Source: Prochlorococcus sp. AG-347-I21
GTDB taxonomy: Bacteria > Cyanobacteriota > Cyanobacteriia > PCC-6307 > Cyanobiaceae
Direction: 5' to 3'
Assembly (NCBI GenBank): GCA_003279055.1
Contig: QCBP01000004.1
Coordinates: forward strand, 1 to 64,000
Length of the DNA stretch: 64,000 bases
Position numbers and translations under genes: made by a program. Positions 58,204 through 64,000 of the stretch are shown here, piece after piece. The notes beneath the pieces were generated by a model. It saw nothing but the letters and a program-made list of their open reading frames with translations, was not told the origin of the DNA and did no database searches. The number at the start of each line of letters is the position of its first letter. The stretch's first letter is position 1.

Positions 58204-58932
58204 TTGAAAATTATCATAAATAAACCTACAAAGTTAATTTTGGGAATTGAAAATCAGGCTTTAATTTTTTCAACAAATAATTTACCTGGATTTGATCAAA
58301 TGGCTTTAGATTTAAATTCTTTAGATCAGACAATTTCGAATCCTGAAATAATTCTCACTTTGAGGTTCTACTATTGGACTGGGGATTGGCTATCAATTGG
58401 CTTTCACCAAAAGGAAATTCCTCTTCATTGGAAAAATTTATTATCAAATGGGGAAATTAATATTGTTAGACGTCCCTCTGGAGGGGGAGCTGTTCTGCAT
58501 TCAGGAGGCATAACATATGCATTAACATTTAAAAAAACTTACTATAGTGTCTTAAGTTATGAAATGGTTAATAATTGGTTAATTAAAAGTTTTAGAGAAT
58601 TAGGTCTAAACTTACAATATGGTAATTCACGAAAATCAAATATTAAAACGAATTGTTTTGGGACTTCATTAATTTCCGATTTAGTTGATCAGGATGGGTT
58701 TAAGAGAATAGGTAGTGCTCAATTTCGTAAAAAAGGTGCTTTCCTTCAACATGGAGAAATTCAAACAAATCCTTCAAGAGATTTGTGGTTCAAATTATTC
58801 AAAGAAGAAGCTCCTCCAAAAATAAATTTAAAACTAACAAATGATGAAATAGTTCAACATTTGAGAAATTCATTCCTCGAAAATAAATCAAATATAAATT
58901 TCAAAAATATTGCCATAGATAATAAAAAATAG
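58204..58932 (+). CDS. Lipoate-protein ligase A family protein
   Basis: A biotin/lipoate A/B ligase-fold protein of 242 residues. The conserved motif NIVRRPSGGGAVLHSGGITYAL (core RRPSGGGAVLH, about 92-102) binds the lipoyl-adenylate. FGTSLISDLV and IGSAQFRKKGAFLQHGEI follow, the latter with the catalytic-lysine region. It starts at TTG, as no ATG lies upstream in frame. It could be a lipoate ligase or an octanoyl/lipoyl transferase (LipM-like). It is convergent with the M50 protease, 22 bases apart. Confidence 0.82.
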   Translation: MKIIINKPTKLILGIENQALIFSTNNLPGFDQMALDLNSLDQTISNPEIILTLRFYYWTGDWLSIGFHQKEIPLHWKNLLSNGEINIVRRPSGGGAVLHSGGITYALTFKKTYYSVLSYEMVNNWLIKSFRELGLNLQYGNSRKSNIKTNCFGTSLISDLVDQDGFKRIGSAQFRKKGAFLQHGEIQTNPSRDLWFKLFKEEAPPKINLKLTNDEIVQHLRNSFLENKSNINFKNIAIDNKK

Positions 58933-58954
58933 AAATTTTTAATGGCAATAATTA

Positions 58955-60178
58955 TTAAAGATCTCCTTTCTGCTTCATTGAATTAATTATTCGCGGCAAT
59001 TCAATTCCTAAGGGATAATTATTTTTAAAGTTTAATTTGTTAACAATATCTGAAGGCAAATTAAAACCTAATTTATTCAAGACAAAGTTTCCAATTTTTG
59101 ACCTATCAAGTATCCCCAAAGGGATATTTGCCGCATTTAGAACCAATAAAAAACCTTCATTTGTTTTTTCAAGTCTTTCTATAGTTCTCCATAATTTATC
59201 GGTATAAGATACACTTTCAAAACTATCGATTGGTTTCTTAAAATCTCCAACAAAGTTCTGTTCCCATTTTTTTAAGGAAACAGTTTTTAAAATATTCTCA
59301 TCAACAAAACCAGTCCATCTACCATCATTCGTAACAAAAAAATATTTATCCGATGAATCCTTCTTATTTTTTATTAACTTATTAAATTCTGAGAAATTTG
59401 AATCGTATTCAATTTTCCTCAAAGGTTTTAATTTGATCTCAGAAACTATACTAAATTTAAGTATGTTTTCAATTTTAAAAAATTGACTTTCAGATTTTGA
59501 AGAATTAATTCCAAAAAAGCCCAAAAAAGAAAGAATAAAACCAAAGTAAAAGTTAAATCTAAATAAACAAATTATCCCAAAAAATAATACAAAAAAAGAT
59601 AATAATAAATTCACTTTATTAAGGAAATTTCTACCTTTATTTTTACTCCCCGAGAAATGCCAAATAATACTTTTTAATAAATTCCCTCCATCTAAAGAAC
59701 CAACTGGAATCAAATTTAAGAAGCCTAAGAATAAATTAAATATACCTACTCTTGAAATTACATTAACTGCTATTTGTTCCTGAGATGCACTGTTATTACT
59801 AATGAAAAGTAAGATAGATGCTGTAGCAAAACATAAAAGAGGCCTTACAATTGCAATTTTTATATTACCTAAAGCAGTTTGACAATACTTATCTATTTGT
59901 AAAATTGCTCCTAAAAAATAAAAAGTAATTTTTTTTATTTTTACACCCTGATTAAGTGAAACAAAAGTATGAAAAACCTCATGAAAAATAATTGAAGATA
60001 ATAAGAAAAAAGAAGTTAAAAACCCTATAATCCAAGCTTCTTTATTATTGTAGATATCGCCAGAAGATAAATTGACCTGATTACTTATACTCCATGAGAA
60101 TAAAAAGAGAATCACAAACCAATAGGGATGAACTTTAAAGGGAATTCCCCATATTTTAAAAATTTGCCAACTTCTCAA
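58955..60178 (-). CDS. Site-2-protease-like M50 zinc metalloprotease with CBS-like domains
   Basis: A 407-residue intramembrane protease. The zinc motif HEVFH is at 66-70 in a membrane helix, and the second metal site, NLIPVGSLDGG, is at about 156-166. About six membrane helices fill the first 220 residues. The C-terminal 180 residues contain two CBS-like segments (FFVTNDGRWTGFVDE and GFLLVLNAANIPLGILDR) suggesting ligand control. It diverges from trpF across 40 bases. Targets, perhaps an anti-sigma factor, are not known. Confidence 0.88.
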   Translation of the reverse strand: MRSWQIFKIWGIPFKVHPYWFVILFLFSWSISNQVNLSSGDIYNNKEAWIIGFLTSFFLLSSIIFHEVFHTFVSLNQGVKIKKITFYFLGAILQIDKYCQTALGNIKIAIVRPLLCFATASILLFISNNSASQEQIAVNVISRVGIFNLFLGFLNLIPVGSLDGGNLLKSIIWHFSGSKNKGRNFLNKVNLLLSFFVLFFGIICLFRFNFYFGFILSFLGFFGINSSKSESQFFKIENILKFSIVSEIKLKPLRKIEYDSNFSEFNKLIKNKKDSSDKYFFVTNDGRWTGFVDENILKTVSLKKWEQNFVGDFKKPIDSFESVSYTDKLWRTIERLEKTNEGFLLVLNAANIPLGILDRSKIGNFVLNKLGFNLPSDIVNKLNFKNNYPLGIELPRIINSMKQKGDL

Positions 60179-60218
60179 AAATAATCTCCGCTATATTTAG
60201 CAATAATATTAATTTTAC

Positions 60219-60899
60219 ATGCAGGATAATGATATGCCCAAGACTAATCCTTTAGTTAAAATTTGTGGACTAACTTCTGAAGAACAAGCTCTTCAAGTCG
60301 CTAAATTAGGAGCGAATGCTATTGGCATTATTTCGGTTGAAGAGTCGCAAAGGTATGTATCACCTGAAATTAAGAAAAAAATATTTAAAACCCTAGAAAA
60401 ATTTCATCCAAAAATCGATAGAGTAACTGTTGTGCAAAATTGTCCTATAGATTTAATAATTAAAAACTTCTTAGGCAACCCAAGTGAAACTATCATTCAA
60501 TTACATGGAGATGAAGATATTGATTATTGCAAAAAAATAAGGGAAAAAATTCCTAATATTGGCCTATGGAAGGCTTTCAGAATAAAAACGGAAGAAGACA
60601 TAGATAAAATAAAATCTTTTGAAGATTTTGTAGATGCGATACTACTTGATTCTTGGAATAAAGAAACTTATGGAGGTTCAGGGAAAAAAATAAATTCTAT
60701 TTATCTAAAGAATCTGCAATTTAGCAAACCATGGTGGTTAGCAGGTGGAATATCAATTGAATGGATTGATGAAATCCTCACTGTCTTCAAACCAGATGGA
60801 CTAGATATTTCAAGTAGTATTGAAATATCTCCTGGTTACAAAGATATTAAAAAAACAGAGAAAATTTTTAAGTTGTTAAAAGAATTTAGTGATTATTAG
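60219..60899 (+). CDS. trpF: Phosphoribosylanthranilate isomerase
   Basis: Third enzyme of tryptophan synthesis from anthranilate. The 226-residue TIM barrel has the catalytic cysteine motif KICGLTSEEQA near residue 14, IQLHGDED, ILLDSWN with the general-acid aspartate, and LAGGIS. A second ATG five codons in is also possible. Its last nine codons, LLKEFSDY and stop, lie in the first copy of a 40-base tandem repeat whose second copy holds the end of folE. Confidence 0.95.
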   Translation: MQDNDMPKTNPLVKICGLTSEEQALQVAKLGANAIGIISVEESQRYVSPEIKKKIFKTLEKFHPKIDRVTVVQNCPIDLIIKNFLGNPSETIIQLHGDEDIDYCKKIREKIPNIGLWKAFRIKTEEDIDKIKSFEDFVDAILLDSWNKETYGGSGKKINSIYLKNLQFSKPWWLAGGISIEWIDEILTVFKPDGLDISSSIEISPGYKDIKKTEKIFKLLKEFSDY

Positions 60900-60951
60900 T
60901 AGCGGACTGCTGTTGTTAAAAGAATTTAGTAATTATTAGTAGCAGACTGCT
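60872..60951. repeat. 40-base tandem duplication at the trpF/folE junction
   Basis: 60872-60911 and 60912-60951 are identical at 38 of 40 positions; the differences are at 60891/60931 and 60904/60944. Copy 1 carries the trpF stop (60897-60899) and copy 2 the folE stop (60926-60928, reverse). Each copy still encodes both gene ends: copy 2 would give LLKEFSNY and stop in the trpF frame, and copy 1 QSATNNH and stop in the folE frame. So the duplication is recent. Confidence 0.9.
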
Positions 60952-61666
60952 GTTTTACAAGCTCAAAAAATTCTTGTTTTAAACTTAAATCGTGTCTAAA
61001 ATCGCCTCTCACAACAGAATTAATCATGCTTGTATTTGGTTCTTTAACTCCCCTCCACTTCATACAATAATGTTGGGCCTTTACAATAATGCCTAAACCT
61101 TTAGGCTCACATAGTTTTTCAATTTCATCTGCAAGGATCATTACAGCTTCTTCCTGAATATGAGGTCTTGAGAAAACCCAATCGGCTACTCTAGCAAATT
61201 TTGAAAGTCCTATAACTTTATTTCCAGGTTTAATACCTATCCAACACTCTCCAAGAATTGGGACTAAGTGATGTGAACATGCAGATCTTACCGAAATTGG
61301 ACCAACTGTATAGATTTCATCAAGATTCTTGTCATTAGGAAAACTTGTAACTTTAGGTTGTTCATGATATCTACCTTTAAAAACTTCATTTAGATACATT
61401 TTTGAAACTCTTTCAGCAGTTTCTTGAGTATTATGATCATTCTCAACATCAATTACGAGAGACTTTAGTAAGTCTTTAACTCTTGAGGCTACTTCTTTTT
61501 CTAAAATTTCTAATTCACCTGGATTTATAAAATCAGAAATATTATCGTTAGCACTAAATCTTGTACCAGAATTCTTAATTCTGTCTCTTATAATTTCAGA
61601 AATTAGTTTATTAGTAATCTGGTCGTCAAAGTTTCTAATATTATCGTTGGGTAATGTAGAGGTCAT
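60926..61666 (-). CDS. folE: GTP cyclohydrolase I
   Basis: Opens GTP to dihydroneopterin triphosphate, the first step of folate synthesis and of some tRNA queuosine routes. The 246-residue protein has an extended N-terminus (about 1-60), then VRSACSHHLVPILGECWIG, where Cys and two His bind zinc, and YCMKWRGVKEPNT with the third ligand. Its last codons, QQSATNNY, lie in the second tandem repeat copy. A 153-base gene-free space lies upstream before the SDR gene. Confidence 0.95.
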   Translation of the reverse strand: MTSTLPNDNIRNFDDQITNKLISEIIRDRIKNSGTRFSANDNISDFINPGELEILEKEVASRVKDLLKSLVIDVENDHNTQETAERVSKMYLNEVFKGRYHEQPKVTSFPNDKNLDEIYTVGPISVRSACSHHLVPILGECWIGIKPGNKVIGLSKFARVADWVFSRPHIQEEAVMILADEIEKLCEPKGLGIIVKAQHYCMKWRGVKEPNTSMINSVVRGDFRHDLSLKQEFFELVKQQSATNNY

Positions 61667-61819
61667 AAAATTCTTAACAGAAAATTGTATGCAACTTAAT
61701 TTACTGTATCTTCCAAAAGCTTAATTGCTCATATACTATATCACATTCTCTTGTTCAATCGGGTTCTAATAGCACTAAAAAAAATCACTATTTTAAGATT
61801 AATCAGATAAACAATATGT

Positions 61820-62527
61820 TTAAAAGGCGCCGCCAGAAGGCATCAAAGTCAAGTCTTCGATCACTTGTGATTCAGGTTTTTGAGCCATGTAGAGAATAGT
61901 TTCTGATACCTCTTTTGAGGAGAGCATAGAAGTTCTATCAAAATCAGAATTGATTGATTCGGAGTCCCAAAGAGGAGTATTTACTGAACCAAGAGTTATT
62001 GTGCACGCTCTTATTGAATTAGATCTCTCCTCCTCCCTCAAGCATTTAGTAAACATAGCCAGAGCAGATTTTGAAACACAATAAGCTCCCCATTGGGGGA
62101 ATGCATTATAAGAGGCATGACTACTAACATTAATAACTAAACCACCATTATTTCTCATTTGAGGAATTATTGCACTACAAATTTGAAAAACACTTGTGAG
62201 GTTTATTTGAATAGTTTGTTCCCATTGACCTAATTCCGTTTCAACTAAAGTGCCATTAAATGCGCAACCGGCATTATTTATCAATACTTTAGGACACCCA
62301 TACTTCTCAATTGCTTCTTTAACACAAAGCTCTATTTCTAGAGGATTAGATAAATCGCATTTTACTAGGTTAATTTTTGATTTAGTAGTCAACAATTCAC
62401 TCCTTAGTTTCTCCATTAGATCCATATTCCTGGAGAGTAAGATTAAATCCCAGCCAGCATTAGCAAAAGTAATTGCAGTAGATCTACCAATACCTTTCGT
62501 GGCACCCGTTATAAAAGCTAGTTTCAA
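61820..62527 (-). CDS. Short-chain dehydrogenase/reductase
   Basis: An NAD(P)-dependent SDR of about 235 residues. It has GATKGIGRS near the N-terminus, NNAG, and the catalytic triad with a Ser (NVSSHASYN) and YCVSK. I favour a TTG start at 62527, which yields MKLAFITGATKGIG at the usual position, one base after the accA stop. An upstream TTG inside accA would add 14 unlikely residues. The product is coupled to accA and may use an acyl or ketoacyl substrate, but this is only from position. Confidence 0.78.
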   Translation of the reverse strand: MKLAFITGATKGIGRSTAITFANAGWDLILLSRNMDLMEKLRSELLTTKSKINLVKCDLSNPLEIELCVKEAIEKYGCPKVLINNAGCAFNGTLVETELGQWEQTIQINLTSVFQICSAIIPQMRNNGGLVINVSSHASYNAFPQWGAYCVSKSALAMFTKCLREEERSNSIRACTITLGSVNTPLWDSESINSDFDRTSMLSSKEVSETILYMAQKPESQVIEDLTLMPSGGAF

Positions 62528-62528
62528 T

Positions 62529-63536
62529 TTATTCAGTTTTTTGTGGGATTTCACTATAAATCTCTTCAATATTATTTGCTTCGATAAATTTACCTAAAAC
62601 CCTAAACTTTTTGTATCTTTCCTCAATTAATTCGTCTTCAGGCATTTTCAGTAAAGCATTAAGGTGTTTCTCAATAGCCTCTTTTAGAGTGTTGCCAGCA
62701 TCTAAAGGAGCCCAATTGTTCCCACCAGAAGGTTCTGGTAATACCTCATCTATAATCCCCAATTTGAGTAAGTCTTTACCTGTAATTTTAAGCGCTGATG
62801 CAGCTTCTGGTGCTTTCGCAGCATCTCTCCACAAAATTGATGCACATGCTTCCGGACTAGCAACTGTGTAAACACTGTGTTCGAACATTAGCAACCTATC
62901 TGCAACACCTATTCCAAGTGCGCCTCCTGAACCTCCTTCTCCAATGACAGTAGCCAAAATTGGGACTTTCAATCCAAACATCTCTCGAAGGTTTCTTGCA
63001 ATCGCTTCACCTTGACCTTGTTCTTCAGCCTTTAAACCAGCATAAGCTCCAGGAGTATCAATAAATGTAAGAATTGGCAAAGAAAATCTATTTGCATGCT
63101 GCATTAATCTAAGAGCTTTTCTGTAACCTCCTGGTTTTGCCATCCCAAAGTTTCTTACTACATTTTCTTTTGTGTCCCTTCCTTTCTGATGCCCTAACAT
63201 CAACACTGGTCTATTATTTATCGAACCTATCCCACCAATTAATGCCATATCATCGCCACCATTTCTGTCTCCATGTAATTCTATCCAATCATCACAAAAC
63301 ATTTGAACAAAATCCAACGTACTTGGTCTTTGAGGATGTCTAGCTACCTGAATCTTTTGAGCAGGGGTGAGAGATCTAAATATTTCTTCTCTTCTCCTAG
63401 CAGCTAGGGTTTCAAGCTGCAGAAGCTGTTGACTAACATCTACTTCTGAATCTCGAGCTAATTCTTTAATTTGCTCTATCTGCTTCTCAAGTTCAACAAG
63501 AGGCTTTTCAAAATCAAGGAGGTAACGTTTAGCCAT
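62529..63536 (-). CDS. accA: Acetyl-CoA carboxylase carboxyltransferase subunit alpha
   Basis: Forms with AccD the carboxyltransferase that makes malonyl-CoA for fatty acid synthesis. The 335-residue protein begins [20 protein letters not shown] and contains [28 protein letters not shown] and [18 protein letters not shown], the oxyanion/substrate region. It lies 3 bases after the acyl-ACP reductase gene and overlaps or abuts the SDR, forming a reverse lipid operon. Confidence 0.97.
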   Translation of the reverse strand: MAKRYLLDFEKPLVELEKQIEQIKELARDSEVDVSQQLLQLETLAARRREEIFRSLTPAQKIQVARHPQRPSTLDFVQMFCDDWIELHGDRNGGDDMALIGGIGSINNRPVLMLGHQKGRDTKENVVRNFGMAKPGGYRKALRLMQHANRFSLPILTFIDTPGAYAGLKAEEQGQGEAIARNLREMFGLKVPILATVIGEGGSGGALGIGVADRLLMFEHSVYTVASPEACASILWRDAAKAPEAASALKITGKDLLKLGIIDEVLPEPSGGNNWAPLDAGNTLKEAIEKHLNALLKMPEDELIEERYKKFRVLGKFIEANNIEEIYSEIPQKTE

Positions 63537-63539
63537 AAT

Positions 63540-64000
63540 TTAAACAGTTAATACTTTAGGTTGCTTATCAAGTCCAATCGCAGAAAAACCATGCTTTAAA
63601 GACGCTGCTCCAATAAACTCCATCTTTTCAAGGGAAATGTTATTTCTTCCCCAACTAAAGTTTGTATGACACTTTTCAAATTCTAAAATCATAGCTTCTG
63701 CAAAACAAGCAAACATCTCTCGCTGAGGGTTTTGCATTTCCGCAAGTTCCATCATATTCCAACCAATATCATTGAAAAACTTTACTATACCTCCTTTTAA
63801 AACATGAATATTTTCACCCTGAAATTTCTCATCAAGATTTTTGGGGTATCCGCCATCAATCATTAAACATGGTTTTTTTAAGTTATCTGTATCAATTTCA
63901 ATAGTTTTAGGCATACTTGCAACCCATACAACAATATCCGCCTGAGGCAATGCCTCATTTAAGCTTGTTACGGTGCCACCATCTAATTCTTTTTGTAAAA
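63540..64000 (-). CDS. aar: Long-chain acyl-ACP reductase (aldehyde-forming), 5' end outside window
   Basis: Reduces acyl-ACP to fatty aldehyde, which aldehyde-deformylating oxygenase turns into alkanes in cyanobacteria. The visible C-terminal 152 residues include [29 protein letters not shown] and [14 protein letters not shown], and [17 protein letters not shown] near the end, all characteristic of this cyanobacterial enzyme. The frame remains open to the window edge. It lies 3 bases before accA, matching the known ado-aar-accA order; ado should lie beyond the window. Confidence 0.94.
   Translation of the reverse strand, partial: LQKELDGGTVTSLNEALPQADIVVWVASMPKTIEIDTDNLKKPCLMIDGGYPKNLDEKFQGENIHVLKGGIVKFFNDIGWNMMELAEMQNPQREMFACFAEAMILEFEKCHTNFSWGRNNISLEKMEFIGAASLKHGFSAIGLDKQPKVLTV

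Overview
This window is a gene-dense, very AT-rich chromosomal segment that reads as a marine picocyanobacterium, most likely a high-light-type Prochlorococcus. The evidence is a complete alpha-carboxysome operon with form IA RuBisCO (csoS1-rbcL-rbcS-csoS2-csoSCA-csoS4A-csoS4B), a separate csoS1D, chlNBL plus a light-dependent protochlorophyllide reductase, psaM, plastocyanin, ndhD and ndhL, an acyl-ACP reductase of alkane synthesis, tiny intergenic gaps and frequent one-base or few-base gene overlaps. I saw no mobile element, prophage, CRISPR array or rRNA. The only tRNA is tRNA-Leu(UAA).

Layout. 1-8.6 kb: a forward run trpS (5' truncated by the window edge), thrS, glk, thrB, ndhD, prlC. 8.6-14.9 kb: reverse lipase-like, folB, proA and a large TamB-like protein. 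15-28.3 kb: mainly forward genes: Ycf51-like, two small unknowns, a CocE-type hydrolase, glgB, hemE, an epimerase, petE, a ClpB-type chaperone, a QueD-like protein (reverse), hisIE, a group 2 sigma factor, a DUF1232 protein and a small HTH-like protein. 28.5-37.3 kb: YciI-like, AbrB-like, the ndhL-DUF3007-trpA operon, tRNA-Leu, pyrC, a cation/Ca2+ exchanger, gor, a GST-domain protein and dnaA. 37.5-43.3 kb: two glycosyltransferase-like genes, the hisG-ABC transporter-GNAT operon, a metallo-hydrolase, ridA and a small unknown.

43.3-52 kb is the carbon-fixation island. It is read in reverse from a 327-bp control region carrying several dyads, through csoS1, rbcL, rbcS, csoS2, csoSCA, csoS4A, csoS4B and a PCD-like RuBisCO assembly factor. 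Strong RNA hairpins sit in three of the intercistronic gaps. The one between rbcS and csoS2 looks like an intrinsic terminator or attenuator that could set the high RuBisCO-to-shell ratio. rdgB and csoS1D follow.

52-58.1 kb is the chlorophyll/photosystem block: an unknown small gene, chlN, chlB, chlL, then convergent por, an unknown membrane protein and psaM. 58.2-64 kb holds a lipoate-ligase-like gene, an M50 protease with CBS-like domains, trpF, folE, an SDR, accA and the 3' part of acyl-ACP reductase. The trpF/folE junction carries a 40-bp tandem duplication that appears to have separated two formerly overlapping convergent genes.

Most gene calls rest on recognised family sequence. The functional novelty I can point to is mainly regulatory or structural: the carboxysome-operon hairpins, a LysR-type dyad well placed for csoS1, the trpF/folE duplication, a CsoS2 repeat without its cysteine pair, and a QueD-like protein with an altered metal-site motif. 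I did not find a convincing wholly new multigene system.
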